Positions 1-10,563 of a stretch of DNA of 64,000 bases are shown one piece after another. Source of the stretch: Pseudomonas sp. PD9R (lineage in GTDB: Bacteria; Pseudomonadota; Gammaproteobacteria; Pseudomonadales; Pseudomonadaceae); assembly GCF_019200975.1 (NCBI RefSeq), contig NZ_JAHTMR010000007.1, positions 199,551 to 263,550 of the forward strand. Direction: 5' to 3'. Below the pieces are notes generated by a model that saw only the letters and a program-made list of their open reading frames with translations, had not been told where the DNA came from and made no database searches. The stretch's first letter is position 1, and each line of letters starts with the position of its first letter. The translations under genes were made by a program, and so were the position numbers.

Positions 1-336
1 GTCGAATACCAGCAGGTACGCGCCTTTCGGGTATTTGCCCGGGATCTGGTAGGCGTTGTCCATTTCTTCGGACGCCATTCCGGCCAGGTGACCGCCCCAT
101 TCGTTGGCTTCGAGCAGAATCTCGTTGGAGATCACGTCGAGTTTCTTCTGCACTTCGCCTTGGACGTTTTCAGTGCCCATGCTGCCCAGAACACCGCCCA
201 GGGCGCCTTTGGAAACGGCGTGGCTGATCTCCTTGCAAGCACGCGCCACCACTTCGATCAGGAAGCGCAGATCGGCAGGAGTGTTGTTGCTGCGGGTCTG
301 CTCAATCAAATAGCGACTCAGGGTAACGCGGGACAT
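1..336 (-). CDS. fbp: Fructose-1,6-bisphosphatase class 1, N-terminal part
   Basis: Reading the minus strand from the ATG at 336 gives [18 protein letters not shown] followed by a segment with [19 protein letters not shown] and [17 protein letters not shown], the N-terminal region of class 1 FBPases. The enzyme hydrolyses fructose 1,6-bisphosphate to fructose 6-phosphate, the committed step of gluconeogenesis, in the cytosol. Only the first 112 codons are inside the window; the catalytic metal site lies beyond the edge. The plus-strand open frames over the same bases are antisense shadows. The family call is firm, the rest of the gene is not seen. Confidence 0.93.
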
Positions 337-517
337 GGAAGGCTCCGGTGGAATGGGGGACTAAAAACCCGCGCAGTTTAACGCGAGTCGGGGCGCATTT
401 CCTCCTATCAGACGTGATCGGCTGAAGAGAGTTCATGCGCGGGGATTAGCGTAGTTGGAAATGGGCTGGATGTAAGCCATGGAGAAGTGGCAGTTTCGAT
501 ATTTCCCGGTGACTAAT

Positions 518-550
518 CGGGCTTGCCCGCGATCTGGTGCGAAGCACCAG
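518..550. repeat. Paired small hairpins after the DUF3999 gene
   Basis: Two perfect short inverted repeats sit next to each other just past the minus-strand stop at 552: CTGGTGC/GCACCAG with a GAA loop (534-550) and CGGGC/GCCCG with a TT loop (518-529). There is no T-run, so this looks more like a REP-type fragment than a classical terminator. It may still mark the 3' end of the DUF2339-DUF3999 transcript. Confidence 0.4.
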
Positions 551-551
551 C

Positions 552-1922
552 CTAGGGTTTGACCGGCGGCTTGCGCAGCAAACTGAACGCCATCGCCGCC
601 AGAAACAGAACACTGAGCAACAACACCGCCCACAGGCCAAACTTCTTCCAGTCGGTGGCCACGGGAGCCGATGCTGTCGAAGCCACCGGCGCAACAACCG
701 CCCCGCCGTCGACCGAAGCCTTGCCCAACGTTGCCAATTTCGCCGGGCTGTAATCCGGGATCAACGTCGCCAATGGCAAGTTCGCCGCTTTCACCGTCGA
801 ATTGCCCAGCGCCAGCGTGTAAGGCCCCGGACCGCGTGCCAGAAACACCAATTGAGTGGCGCGTACCGCGAACTTCACCGTAGGCGCTTGCGCACCCAAC
901 CCACCACCGCGCTCGTCCACGGTCAGCTTCAACTGCTGCACGGTTTGCCCCGGCAACTGCAGTTCGTTCTGCACCACGTCCTGCCCGTTCTGTGTCAGGC
1001 GATAGAGCAAACCGCTGCTCAATGGCTGCCACGGCAGACTGCTGTCGCGGCGACCATACAAAGTCACTGGCGCCAGACTGTTGGGCTGGCTCAACTCGAC
1101 CTGCACACGCTCGATGTTCAGCCCCATCGGCAATTGCCAAGTGTATTCACCGGCCTTCACGCTGCTGCCAGCCAAAGATTGCGACCAGACCAACGGCAGC
1201 GGCAAGTTGCGGGGATTGACGCTTTGCAGTTGCGCCGACGTCAGTGTCGGCGCCGAGTGCGGAGAGTCCCACAGCAACCGCAAATAGCGCGCTGACTGTC
1301 CCGGCAAACCCACTTCATGTTGCTCAACCCGCTCATCGGCAAATGTCAGCCGTGCCACCTGCCCTTCGCCCCAGGACTGCCAGTGCTGCAAATCGTCGCT
1401 GGCCTCAATGCTGAAACGCTGGAAGCCATCACGCTCGCTGGTCCAGTCAAGCATCAGCTGCTGCAACGGTGCCTTGATGCCACTGGCATCGAGCAACCAG
1501 CCGCGCAACTCTTCTTCGCCGGCCTCCAACTGACTGGAGGGCTGCACTTCGACCAACGTGCCGTTGGCGCTTGATTGCACCCGCACGTTTGGCGCGTGTT
1601 CGGTGGCGTCCGCCGAGTTGTACAGCGGGAACCATTTCACATCGGTCAGCGTGCGGTTGTCGTCAGTTCGTGCCGTTTCCCGAGCCAGCGCATAAGCCTG
1701 CACATCGCCGGTGGCATTGAACACGCGCACATCGCTCAGATCGGTTTGCCTTGCATTCAATTGCACGGCCAAAGGCAGTTCGAGGCGATACCAAGGACCC
1801 TCGCCACTCACGGATAACGGCACCTGCGTGGCGAAGTCCGCCGGTTTGTCCTGAGCAACCGCCGACAGCGCCACACTCATCGCAACTGCGCCTAACCAAC
1901 ACAGCTTCAGCTTTTGACTCAA
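552..1922 (-). CDS. DUF3999 family exported membrane-anchored protein
   Basis: A 456-residue protein with an N-terminal signal peptide (KLKLCWLGAVAMSVALSAVAQ, about residues 4-24), a long beta-rich periplasmic body and one C-terminal membrane helix (about 425-447, LWAVLLLSVLFLAAMAFSLL) followed by the basic tail RKPPVKP. This layout and the sequence match DUF3999. The function is unknown. The gene overlaps the end of the upstream DUF2339 gene by 4 bases, so the two are almost certainly co-transcribed and translationally coupled. In Pseudomonas the two families are commonly paired, which suggests one envelope complex; that is inference. Confidence 0.85.
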   Translation of the reverse strand: MSQKLKLCWLGAVAMSVALSAVAQDKPADFATQVPLSVSGEGPWYRLELPLAVQLNARQTDLSDVRVFNATGDVQAYALARETARTDDNRTLTDVKWFPLYNSADATEHAPNVRVQSSANGTLVEVQPSSQLEAGEEELRGWLLDASGIKAPLQQLMLDWTSERDGFQRFSIEASDDLQHWQSWGEGQVARLTFADERVEQHEVGLPGQSARYLRLLWDSPHSAPTLTSAQLQSVNPRNLPLPLVWSQSLAGSSVKAGEYTWQLPMGLNIERVQVELSQPNSLAPVTLYGRRDSSLPWQPLSSGLLYRLTQNGQDVVQNELQLPGQTVQQLKLTVDERGGGLGAQAPTVKFAVRATQLVFLARGPGPYTLALGNSTVKAANLPLATLIPDYSPAKLATLGKASVDGGAVVAPVASTASAPVATDWKKFGLWAVLLLSVLFLAAMAFSLLRKPPVKP

Positions 1923-4900
1923 GACGACACTCCTTCAGTTTCCGGCGCCGGTTTTTCAGCATCCGGCACGGGCTCGACGCGCTTGGGCGGTAACGGGGCG
2001 AAATAGCCCACCACCAGCAGCAACACGCCAACGCCGATAAACGAGACAATCCGCGCTAGCCCACCGCGGTTGCTCAATTCGACAAAGAACAGCTTGGCCA
2101 CCACCACGCCGATCAGCGCTGCACCGATCAGCCAGACCTCGCGACGATGGCGCAGATGACCACCGATCATCAAACCCAGGGCCATCAAGGTCCAGACGAT
2201 GGACAGACCGGCCTGCACCAACATGGATTCGAGCAACGCATCCAACTCGAACGGCACGCCCCCCCAATGGTGTGCCGTGCGCATGACCAACGCGGTAAAA
2301 AAGGCGAACAGCGAGACGCCAGAGATCAACTGCGTGGCGTAGGCGGCGTAATCCTTGCGAATCGCCACTTGCTCCACCGCGCTGCGCGACCAGACGTAAA
2401 CGCCGAACAGCGCAAACAACAATCCCAGGTCCAGCGGGTTTATCAACGGCACATACGGCAGCGGCTCGGCGGTGCCGTCGCTGGCAATGTTGGCCAGCCA
2501 GAACCAGCCCAACATCAGCAAGGCCAGAGGCGTGGCGGCGTAGACGCGGTACTCGCGGGAGCAGGCCGACACCGGCCACGGCCAGGCACGCGGCGCTGCC
2601 ATCAGCACCAGGTACAGGCTCGGCAGAATCGCCCAACCCAGCCAACGCCAGGCATTGTATTGCTCGGACAACAGCAGCAAGCCATAACGCAGCTCCAGCG
2701 CCAGCACAGCGATCAACAACCAACAACCGAGCACATGAGCCGCACTCTGCACCCGCGCTGGCAGCATTGGCGCCAGACGGCGCAACGAGAGGAAATGCAC
2801 GACAAACACGGCTGCCCATACAAGCCAGCCGAAGTTGGCTGCTGGGTGATAACGCGAATGCCAAGCGCCGAGCAATATCAGCGCAGCGGCGGGTATCAGC
2901 ACGGTGCAGAGCACGCCCAGCGATGGCCATTTCAGACGCAACGCCAGCACTGCCCACACGGCGACGCTCACAGCAGCAACCGCCAGCAGCAACGTCGCTT
3001 GCACAGTTATCGGCGCAAACCGCAGCACTTCACTGGCCCACGCCAGTGCCCACCAAGCCGCGCCCCACACCAGCGACATCCATGACATTCGTTGCAGGCT
3101 CAACCGATCCAACGCCGACGCCGTGTTACCCCACTGCAAACGCCACGCCCCGACCAATGCCGCCAGCCCCAGCACCAGTGGCGCCCAGAACCCGCCATGG
3201 GCCAACGGTCGCCATTCATCGCGGGTCAGCGCACCCAACGGATCGAGCCCAAGGGCCAGGAGCAACGTGCCGCCCAACAGCTGCACAGCGCCGGCGCTGC
3301 ACAGAAATGCCCACGATGACAGGCGCAGGCCGACAAACAAGGTCACGAGCGCGGCCAAGGCCCAACCGATGACCGTGCCGTGGGCCAGGAAAAACAGCGG
3401 TGCCAGCAAATAGAGGAACGCCAGGCCAAGACAGGCCAACACAGGTGCCCCCTTGCGCTCCCATGACTTCGTTTGCTCGGGCAATGCCTTGCGCAACTGG
3501 TAGAAACTGAACAGCAACGCGACGCCGAGCATTAATGCACCCAACGGCGTACCGCTGATCAGGCTGCCTTCGCCGCTGCGCAGCTCGCTGAGATACGCCA
3601 GCGCTGCGCCCAGTTGCAAAAGCAAGGCAAACGCTCGGGCCAGCGGGCGTTGCTGACGCACGCCGAGCCAGAAAATCCCGGCACCCTCCACCGCCCATGC
3701 CGCCGACGTCCACCGTGCATCCAACCCTAAAGGAATCGCCAGGCTGGTGAAGATCACGCCCAAGGCCAGGCAGGTTTCCGCCAGCAGCAACGCACGGCCA
3801 CCCATCAGTAGCCGAGCCAGGCCCATGTAGATAATGCCCAACGCCAAGGCGCTGAACGCCGCCGCGAATTCGAGATGCTGGACCAGGGCAAACTGCAAGC
3901 CGAAGCCCACCAGTGGCGGACCAAACAGCATCGTGCCGTCGACATAGTCGCCTTTGCGTGCCGACCAGCGCAGCATGGCTTCGCGGCTGGCGTCTTCGGG
4001 CGCGTCGCTTAGTTCCTGCAACTTGCGCCGGGCGAACAACAGCCCGATGGCCAAGTACATGAGGAAGAACAAGATCAGGAACGGTTCGGTGCTCCACAGC
4101 AGTTCCGGCAAGTAGGAACGCAGGCCCCAGGCGAAACCGATGCCGAAGGTGCCGACAAAACCGATCACGTTCAGCACGCGCCAGGCCTTGAACCAGGCAA
4201 TGGCCAGGATGCCGGCATTCAGCAGGGCGAAGTAACTGAACAGCGCGACGTGGCTGCCGGAGCCGGTGGACGCCAGGATCGGCGCCGCGAATCCGCCGAG
4301 TGCGGCGGCCGCAGCCAGCCCCAAGGCATCCTGGGTAACGGCGAGAATTGCCGAGAAAACGGTCACCGCCACCAGCAGGCCGAACGCCGCCGTGGGATCG
4401 AGCAACGGATGCAGGCGCATCGCGGCAAACACCGTCAGGTACAACACCGCGACGCCAGCACCTTGCAGTATCAACGCGTATTGGCTGTTTCGTGATTTCA
4501 GCCACCACCCCAACCCCAGCAGACCCAACGCCGCCGCCGCAACACCGGCATAACGCAACTCGATCGGTACCACTATGCCGTCGGTGGCATAGCGCAGCAG
4601 AAAGGCCAGGCCGAGGAACAACAACACCACGCCGACCCGCAACACGGTGTTGCCGCCAAACAACCAGGCACGGGCACCGCTGATGGCGCGTTCGATGAGG
4701 TTGGGACTGCGGGGGATGGCGGGTTGTTGGGGTTCGCGGTCGACGGGTTCCGGTTTCCAGGCATCGACGGGCAGTGGACGACTGGCTTCGTTGGCCGCGA
4801 CGCTGACGGGTTCGAGTTCGGGCGGCAGCTCCCAAATCAATTCAGGGGAATCGACTGGGGTTTGCGCGACAACGATGTCAGGGATTGCAGCGGTTTTGCT

Positions 4901-5149
4901 GAGAACAGGTTCTTCTGGCACGGCGACACCGGTCACCTCCAGCACGGCCAGCCGTTGCTCGACCGCCTGCAACGCGACCTGCGCCTGTTCAAGCAGACGA
5001 CGCTGCTCGTCGGCCTGGGACCCCAAGCGCGCAATGCGAATGGCCTGACCGATGCCCAAGCCGAGCAACGCGCCCAGCAGCGCATCGCTGAACGACTCGT
5101 CGAGTATCCAGCCCAGCACCAGGCCAATCAGCGTGAACATCCATTGCAT
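1919..5149 (-). CDS. DUF2339 family polytopic membrane protein
   Basis: About 1076 residues when started at the ATG at 5149 (MQWMFTLIGLVLGWILDESF), which has AGGGA eight bases upstream; a start at 5170 is possible but lacks a comparable ribosome site. Order: N-terminal helix, a coiled-coil stretch (about 35-75, SQADEQRRLLEQAQVALQAVEQ), a proline-rich soluble linker to about 155, then some two dozen hydrophobic segments to near the C-terminus and a short acidic tail. This is the usual DUF2339 plan and size. No enzyme motif is visible. It lies first in the operon with DUF3999. Function unknown; role in the cell envelope is inferred only from topology. Confidence 0.87.
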   Translation of the reverse strand: MQWMFTLIGLVLGWILDESFSDALLGALLGLGIGQAIRIARLGSQADEQRRLLEQAQVALQAVEQRLAVLEVTGVAVPEEPVLSKTAAIPDIVVAQTPVDSPELIWELPPELEPVSVAANEASRPLPVDAWKPEPVDREPQQPAIPRSPNLIERAISGARAWLFGGNTVLRVGVVLLFLGLAFLLRYATDGIVVPIELRYAGVAAAALGLLGLGWWLKSRNSQYALILQGAGVAVLYLTVFAAMRLHPLLDPTAAFGLLVAVTVFSAILAVTQDALGLAAAAALGGFAAPILASTGSGSHVALFSYFALLNAGILAIAWFKAWRVLNVIGFVGTFGIGFAWGLRSYLPELLWSTEPFLILFFLMYLAIGLLFARRKLQELSDAPEDASREAMLRWSARKGDYVDGTMLFGPPLVGFGLQFALVQHLEFAAAFSALALGIIYMGLARLLMGGRALLLAETCLALGVIFTSLAIPLGLDARWTSAAWAVEGAGIFWLGVRQQRPLARAFALLLQLGAALAYLSELRSGEGSLISGTPLGALMLGVALLFSFYQLRKALPEQTKSWERKGAPVLACLGLAFLYLLAPLFFLAHGTVIGWALAALVTLFVGLRLSSWAFLCSAGAVQLLGGTLLLALGLDPLGALTRDEWRPLAHGGFWAPLVLGLAALVGAWRLQWGNTASALDRLSLQRMSWMSLVWGAAWWALAWASEVLRFAPITVQATLLLAVAAVSVAVWAVLALRLKWPSLGVLCTVLIPAAALILLGAWHSRYHPAANFGWLVWAAVFVVHFLSLRRLAPMLPARVQSAAHVLGCWLLIAVLALELRYGLLLLSEQYNAWRWLGWAILPSLYLVLMAAPRAWPWPVSACSREYRVYAATPLALLMLGWFWLANIASDGTAEPLPYVPLINPLDLGLLFALFGVYVWSRSAVEQVAIRKDYAAYATQLISGVSLFAFFTALVMRTAHHWGGVPFELDALLESMLVQAGLSIVWTLMALGLMIGGHLRHRREVWLIGAALIGVVVAKLFFVELSNRGGLARIVSFIGVGVLLLVVGYFAPLPPKRVEPVPDAEKPAPETEGVSS

Positions 5150-5197
5150 GGTCGATATCCCTAAGCGCAATCCGGAAAGATTAGCGTAGCCAGCCCC

Positions 5198-5266
5198 AAA
5201 AAGATCGCAGCCTTCGGCAGCGCCTGCATTGATCTATGCAGGCGCTGCCGAAGGCTGCGATCTTTT
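5198..5266. repeat. REP palindrome pair (GATCGCAGCCTTCGGCAG class), copy 1
   Basis: Two inverted copies of the unit AAGATCGCAGCCTTCGGCAG face each other around a short centre, giving a near-perfect hairpin between the DUF2339 start and the glgP stop. The outer arm reads GCGCCTGCA instead of the GCTCCTACA seen in other copies. Both arms carry matching changes, so the pair has stayed self-complementary. Confidence 0.9.
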
Positions 5267-5299
5267 CCGGCGCGGCAGTATATCGAGCCGAGCGAAGAC

Positions 5300-7750
5300 T
5301 TACTCCAACGCCTTCCAGATATCCGTGGCGTATTCGCGAATCGTCCGGTCCGAAGAGAACCAGCCCATCCGCGCCGTGTTCAACACCGCTGAACGCCACC
5401 ACTCATTGGAATTGTGCCAAAGGGCCTCGACCCGCATCTGCGCGTTCCAGTAAGAGTCGAAATCGGCGCAGACCAGGAAGCGGTCGTAATCCACCAGCGA
5501 ATCAATCAGCCCGGTGTAACGCGACGGATCATCCGGCGAGAACACCCCGCCACGAATCGCTTGCAGCACGTCATTGAGCCGATGCGATGCGGCTATGTCC
5601 GGTACCGCGCTGAACTCGTGGTTCTGCTTGCGCGCTTCAACCTGCTGGGCGCTGAGGCCGAAGATGAACATGTGCTCGATGCCGATGCGCTCGGACATTT
5701 CCACGTTGGCGCCATCCAGCGTACCGATGGTCAGCGCGCCGTTGAGGCCGAACTTCATGTTGCTGGTGCCCGAGGCTTCGAAGCCAGCGGTGGAAATCTG
5801 CTCGGACAAATCCGCCGCCGGAATGATGCTTTCCGCCAGGCTCACGTTGTAGTTGGGCAGGAATACCACTTTGAGCAACCCGCGAACGGTCGGGTCGTTG
5901 TTCACCACCCGGGCGATGTCGTTGGTCAATTTGATGATCAACTTGGCCTGGTGATAACTCGCGGCCGCTTTACCGGCGAAGATCTTCACCCGCGGCACCC
6001 AGTCGATTTCCGGTTCGGCGCGAATCGCCTGGTACAACGCCACGGTGTGCATCAGGTTGAGCAACTGGCGTTTGTATTCGTGGATTCGCTTGACCTGCAC
6101 GTCGAACATTGCCGCCGGGTTGACCGCCACTCCCAGGCGCTCGTGAATGATGTAGGCCAAGGCCTTTTTGCTGTGCAGACGTTGCTCGGCGAATGCCTTG
6201 CGGAACGCGGCCTTCTCGGCGAACGGCTCCAGATCGAGCAAGCGCGCTTCAGCGTTATCCAGCAGGTCGGGGCCGAGGGCGTCGACCAGCATAGAAGTCA
6301 GTTCCGAGTTCGCCTGGTACAGCCAGCGCCGGAAGGTGATGCCGTTGGTTTTGTTGTTGATGCGGTCCGGGTAGAGCTTGTGCAGTTCGGAAAACACCGT
6401 TTTGCGCATCAGTTGCGTGTGCAAGCCGGACACGCCATTGACGCTGTGGGAACCGAGGAACGCCAAATTGCCCATGCGTACGCGACGGCCGTTGTCTTCT
6501 TCGATCAGCGACACCGCGCGCAGCACGTCGAAATCATGAATGCCTTTGGCACGCAACGAGTCGATATGCTGCGCGTTGATCAGGTAAATGATCTGCATGT
6601 GCCGCGGCAGCATGCGCTCCATCAAACCGACCGGCCAGGTTTCCAAGGCTTCGGGCAGCAATGTGTGGTTGGTGTAGGACAGCGTATCGACCGTAACCTG
6701 CCACGCCGCATCCCACGCGACGTCATAGACGTCGACCAATTGCCGCATCAATTCGGCCACGGCAATCGAGGGGTGAGTGTCGTTGAGCTGGATTGCCGCA
6801 TGATCGCCCAGGGTCAGCACCGAGGTGTGCATGTTGCGATGGCGGCGCAGCAAATCCTGCAAGGATGCAGCGACGAAGAAGTACTCCTGACGCAAGCGCA
6901 GTTCCTGGCCGGCTTCCGTGCTGTCCGCCGGGTAGAGCACGCGGGAAATGCTTTCGGCCCGGGCCACTTCGGCGACTGCGCCCAAGTGGTCGCCGGCGTT
7001 GAAGCGTTCCAGGTGTAAATCTTCCATGGCCCGTGCACGCCACAGACGCAGCGTGTTCACACTCGCCCCCCGCCAGCCGACCACCGGCGTGTCATAGGCA
7101 ATGGCCCGAACGGTTTCCGCCGGGTGCCAGACTTGCTTGGACTTGCCGCTTTCATCGGTGACGGTCTCGACACTACCGCCGAAGCCAATCGGATAAACCA
7201 CTTCTGGCCGCTCGAACTCCCAAGGGTTGCCGAAATCCAGCCAATGTTCGGTTTGTTCCTGCTGCCAACCGTCGACGATGGCCTGTCGGAACAAACCGTG
7301 TTCGTAACGAATACCGTAGCCATGGCCGGCGATGCCAAGCGTCGACATGCTTTCCATGAAGCACGCCGCCAGACGCCCGAGGCCGCCGTTGCCCAGCGCC
7401 GCATCGGGCTCCAGCAGGCGGATACGCTCAAGATCGACACCCAGCTCGGTCAGGGCCTCGCGCGCAACGTCGAGCAAGCCGAGGTTGCTCAGGCTGTCGT
7501 AGAGCAGCCGGCCGATGAGAAATTCCAGGGAGAGGTAATAAACGCGCTTCTGACCTTTACGGTAGATCTGCCGCGTGTGATCCATCCAGTGCTCGACCAT
7601 GTGATCGCGCGCGGCCAGCGCAATGGCTTCGAACCAGTCATGGTCGAAGGCGTGATCCGGGTCTTTGCCCACCGCGTAGGTGAGTTTGGTCAAGACGGCG
7701 TCGCGGAATGCGGCCACCTCTGCTTCGCGAACAAGTGGTTCTTGAGTCAT
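5300..7750 (-). CDS. glgP: Glycogen/starch/alpha-glucan phosphorylase
   Basis: An 816-residue protein of standard length for glycogen phosphorylases. It removes glucose from alpha-1,4-glucan ends with phosphate, giving glucose 1-phosphate, in the cytosol. Seen motifs: LEFLIGRLLYDSLSNLG and DAALGNGGLGRLAACFMES in the N-terminal half, KRIHEYKRQLLN in the phosphate-site region, and EASGTSNMKFGLNGALTIG, which holds the pyridoxal-phosphate lysine, at about residue 660. No other glycogen genes are adjacent. It is flanked by a REP pair downstream and a 255-base gap upstream, so it appears to be monocistronic. Confidence 0.95.
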   Translation of the reverse strand: MTQEPLVREAEVAAFRDAVLTKLTYAVGKDPDHAFDHDWFEAIALAARDHMVEHWMDHTRQIYRKGQKRVYYLSLEFLIGRLLYDSLSNLGLLDVAREALTELGVDLERIRLLEPDAALGNGGLGRLAACFMESMSTLGIAGHGYGIRYEHGLFRQAIVDGWQQEQTEHWLDFGNPWEFERPEVVYPIGFGGSVETVTDESGKSKQVWHPAETVRAIAYDTPVVGWRGASVNTLRLWRARAMEDLHLERFNAGDHLGAVAEVARAESISRVLYPADSTEAGQELRLRQEYFFVAASLQDLLRRHRNMHTSVLTLGDHAAIQLNDTHPSIAVAELMRQLVDVYDVAWDAAWQVTVDTLSYTNHTLLPEALETWPVGLMERMLPRHMQIIYLINAQHIDSLRAKGIHDFDVLRAVSLIEEDNGRRVRMGNLAFLGSHSVNGVSGLHTQLMRKTVFSELHKLYPDRINNKTNGITFRRWLYQANSELTSMLVDALGPDLLDNAEARLLDLEPFAEKAAFRKAFAEQRLHSKKALAYIIHERLGVAVNPAAMFDVQVKRIHEYKRQLLNLMHTVALYQAIRAEPEIDWVPRVKIFAGKAAASYHQAKLIIKLTNDIARVVNNDPTVRGLLKVVFLPNYNVSLAESIIPAADLSEQISTAGFEASGTSNMKFGLNGALTIGTLDGANVEMSERIGIEHMFIFGLSAQQVEARKQNHEFSAVPDIAASHRLNDVLQAIRGGVFSPDDPSRYTGLIDSLVDYDRFLVCADFDSYWNAQMRVEALWHNSNEWWRSAVLNTARMGWFSSDRTIREYATDIWKALE

Positions 7751-8006
7751 CGATAGGACCTCGAGCGAGCTTGGAGTTGTCTGAGCCTAGACGGTCTGAC
7801 AGGCGGTAGAGGCTCTGGTTCGGCAGTTTTTCCTGTTAGTGCGACTAAGGTCGGCAATACATTGTCGTGTGCCGGAATCAATGCAGGGGCCGTGCCGAAT
7901 TTCCTGCTTATTGGCCCACTCGCGAAAAAATCTGGCGAAAGGTTGTTCAAAAATCCACCAGTCCCGGTATGATCGCGCGCCCTGATGCACACGCTGGTAA
8001 CAACCG

Positions 8007-8447
8007 ATGATGAAGCCCAACCTGATCGCCGCCGCGGAGATCGACCGACTCGATACCTGGGCCAAGTACTCTGCCCCGATGTGCGGCTCTTGTATATCCA
8101 GCTGCTGCACGCTGCCGGTCGAGGTCAAGATCAAGGATCTGATCCGTATCGGCATCGTCGACGAGTTCGAACGCGGCGACCCGCCGAAGAACATCGCCAA
8201 GCGCTTGCAGAAGGAAGGGATCGTCGAGCGTTACAGCCAGAAGACCGAGATCTTCACCCTCCAGCGTATGAGTAACAACGATTGCCTGTACCTGGATCGT
8301 AAGAGTCGTCTGTGCACTATTTATGATAAGCGCCCTGATACTTGCCGCAACCACCCGAAAATCGGGCCGCGACCAGGGTATTGCGCGTACAAGCCCAAAG
8401 AAGTGGTACGTGAGACCAGCAGTCGTCGGACCTTAGAAAAGTTTTAA
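8007..8447 (+). CDS. YkgJ family cysteine-cluster protein
   Basis: A 146-residue soluble protein with the spaced cysteines of the YkgJ/CxxCxxCC family: CGSCISSCC near residues 27-35, C at NDCLYLD, C in RLCTIYDKRPDTCRNHP and the final GYCAYKP. Such clusters are thought to bind zinc or an Fe-S centre; no reaction is established. The start is one of two adjacent ATGs (8007 or 8010). It is transcribed divergently from glgP and followed by a REP pair and the typA terminator, so it stands alone. Family call good, function unknown. Confidence 0.85.
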   Translation: MMKPNLIAAAEIDRLDTWAKYSAPMCGSCISSCCTLPVEVKIKDLIRIGIVDEFERGDPPKNIAKRLQKEGIVERYSQKTEIFTLQRMSNNDCLYLDRKSRLCTIYDKRPDTCRNHPKIGPRPGYCAYKPKEVVRETSSRRTLEKF

Positions 8448-8452
8448 ACCCG

Positions 8453-8527
8453 AAAAGATCGCAGCCTTCGGCAGCTCCTACATTGATCGCATGCTCCTGT
8501 AGGAGCTGCCGAAGGCTGCGATCTTTT
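8453..8527. repeat. REP palindrome pair, copy 2
   Basis: Inverted pair of AAAGATCGCAGCCTTCGGCAG-type units joined by GCTCCTACA arms, forming a long hairpin between the YkgJ gene and the typA terminator. It lies between converging genes. Confidence 0.92.
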
Positions 8528-8545
8528 GATCTTTTCCCCAGACAA

Positions 8546-8586
8546 ACAAAAACGCCCCCGACCTTGCGGTCGGGGGCGTTTTTTTG
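8546..8586 (-). terminator. Rho-independent terminator of typA
   Basis: Stem AACGCCCCCGACC/GGTCGGGGGCGTT around a short TTGC loop, with A-run on one side and T-run on the other, so it can work in both directions. It lies 18 bases past the typA stop. Confidence 0.9.
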
Positions 8587-8603
8587 TCAGCTAACTAAAT
8601 GAC

Positions 8604-10424
8604 TTAGTTACCGGACTTCTTCGCAGCGCGGGTACGCTCGCTTTCGCCCAGGATCTTCTTGCGAAGACGGATGGACTTAGGAGTCACTTCACACAGCTCG
8701 TCTTCCTGTACGAACTCCAGAGCTTGCTCCAGAGTGAACTTGACAGGTGGGACCAGAGCGATGGTTTCGTCTTTACCCGAAGCACGCATGTTGTCGAGCT
8801 TCTTGCCTTTGGTTGGGTTTACACCCAGGTCGTTGTCGCGGCTGTTCAAACCAACGATTTGACCTTCGTAGATGTCCTGGCCGTGTTCAACGAACAGCTT
8901 GCCACGAGCCTGCAGGGTTTCCAGCGAGTAGGTCAGCGCCTTGCCGGTAGCAACCGAAACCAGAACGCCGTTCTGACGACCGGACATGTCGCCGGACTTC
9001 ATCGCGTCGTAACGATCGAAGATCGAAGTCAGGATGCCGCCACCGGAGGTCAGGGTCAGGAACTCGTTACGGAAACCGATCAAGCCACGAGCCGGGATGT
9101 TGTACTCAAGGCGCACACGGCCCTTGCCATCCGGAACCATGTTGGTCAGGTCGCCCTTACGCAGGCCCATTTGCTCCATGATCGCGCCCTGGGATTCTTC
9201 CGGCAGGTCGATGGTCACGTTTTCGTACGGTTCGTGCTTGACGCCATCAACCATGCGGATGATCACTTCCGGACGACCAACACCCATTTCGAAGCCTTCG
9301 CGACGCATGGTTTCGATCAGTACCGAGAGGTGCAGCTCACCACGGCCGGAGACCTTGAACTTGTCGGCGGTGTCGCCTTCTTCAACGCGCAGAGCAACGT
9401 TGAACAGCAGTTCCTTGTCCAGACGTTCCTTGATGTTACGGGAAGTCACGAACTTGCCTTCTTTACCGCAGAATGGCGAGTCGTTTACCTGGAAGGTCAT
9501 GGAAACGGTTGGTTCGTCAACGGTCAGCGGCTTCATCGCTTCGACGTTCAGTGGGTCGCACAGGGTGTCGGAGATGAACAGCTGGTCGAAGCCACTGATG
9601 CAGACGATGTCGCCAGCCAAAGCTTCTTCAACGTCAATGCGGTGCAGGCCGTGGTGACCCATCAGCTTCAGGATACGACCGTTGCGCTTCTTGCCGTCAG
9701 CGTCGATAGCGACGACCGGAGTGTTCGGCTTGATGCGACCACGAGCGATACGGCCAACGCCGATAACACCCAGGAAGCTGTTGTAGTCCAGTGCCGAGAT
9801 TTGCATCTGGAACGGACCGTCACGGTCAACTTTCGGTGCTGGTACGTCGTCGATGATCGACTGGTACAGCGGGGTCATGTCTTCAGCCATGTCGGTGTGG
9901 TCAAGACCAGCAATACCGTTCAGGGCAGAGGCGTAAACCACTTTGAAGTCCAGCTGTTCTTCGGTAGCACCCAGGTTGTCGAACAGGTCGAAGATCTGGT
10001 CCAGAACCCAGTCCGGACGCGCGCCTGGACGGTCAACCTTGTTGATGACCACGATTGGACGCAGGCCGGCTTCGAAAGCCTTCTTGGTCACGAAACGGGT
10101 TTGCGGCATAGGGCCGTCTTGAGCGTCAACCAGCAGCAGAACGGAGTCAACCATCGACATTACGCGTTCAACTTCGCCGCCGAAGTCGGCGTGGCCCGGG
10201 GTATCCACGATGTTGATGTGGTAGCCGTTCCAGTTGATGGCGGTGTTTTTCGCCAGAATGGTAATACCGCGCTCTTTTTCCTGGTCGTTGGAGTCCATCA
10301 CGCGCTCGTCGTTGAGCTCGTTGCGCTCCAGAGTGCCGGATTGACGCAGGAGTTTGTCTACCAGGGTGGTTTTACCATGGTCAACGTGAGCAATGATGGC
10401 GATGTTGCGTAGATTTTCGATCAC
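8604..10424 (-). CDS. typA: Ribosome-associated GTPase TypA/BipA
   Basis: A 606-residue translational GTPase of usual length. Seen: G1 [10 protein letters not shown] (residues 11-20), switch-[12 protein letters not shown] (about 75), G4 NKVDRP (about 128), then EF-G-like domains II, III and V and the TypA-specific C-terminal domain ending in a lysine-rich tail. The protein binds the 70S ribosome and helps late steps of 50S assembly, especially under stress or cold. Monocistronic, with its own terminator. The long plus-strand frame 8724-10412 is an antisense shadow. Confidence 0.97.
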   Translation of the reverse strand: MIENLRNIAIIAHVDHGKTTLVDKLLRQSGTLERNELNDERVMDSNDQEKERGITILAKNTAINWNGYHINIVDTPGHADFGGEVERVMSMVDSVLLLVDAQDGPMPQTRFVTKKAFEAGLRPIVVINKVDRPGARPDWVLDQIFDLFDNLGATEEQLDFKVVYASALNGIAGLDHTDMAEDMTPLYQSIIDDVPAPKVDRDGPFQMQISALDYNSFLGVIGVGRIARGRIKPNTPVVAIDADGKKRNGRILKLMGHHGLHRIDVEEALAGDIVCISGFDQLFISDTLCDPLNVEAMKPLTVDEPTVSMTFQVNDSPFCGKEGKFVTSRNIKERLDKELLFNVALRVEEGDTADKFKVSGRGELHLSVLIETMRREGFEMGVGRPEVIIRMVDGVKHEPYENVTIDLPEESQGAIMEQMGLRKGDLTNMVPDGKGRVRLEYNIPARGLIGFRNEFLTLTSGGGILTSIFDRYDAMKSGDMSGRQNGVLVSVATGKALTYSLETLQARGKLFVEHGQDIYEGQIVGLNSRDNDLGVNPTKGKKLDNMRASGKDETIALVPPVKFTLEQALEFVQEDELCEVTPKSIRLRKKILGESERTRAAKKSGN

Positions 10425-10563
10425 TTGTGTATCTCGATCAGAGGATTCGGTGTGCTGACAAGTCTTGGCAGCGATTAACAGTAGCGTCCGCGAAAGCCGT
10501 TACAGCTTCACGGCGGCGTCGGGGGGCCGGTGACGCAAGCCACAGGCAAACAGCCCCGGGCAC

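Noticed and set aside
88..381. 97-codon plus-strand frame at the window start
   Set aside because: Antisense to fbp; the minus-strand reading gives a clear FBPase N-terminus.
8724..10412. 562-codon plus-strand frame
   Set aside because: Exact antisense of typA; a by-product of codon bias in a GC-rich genome.
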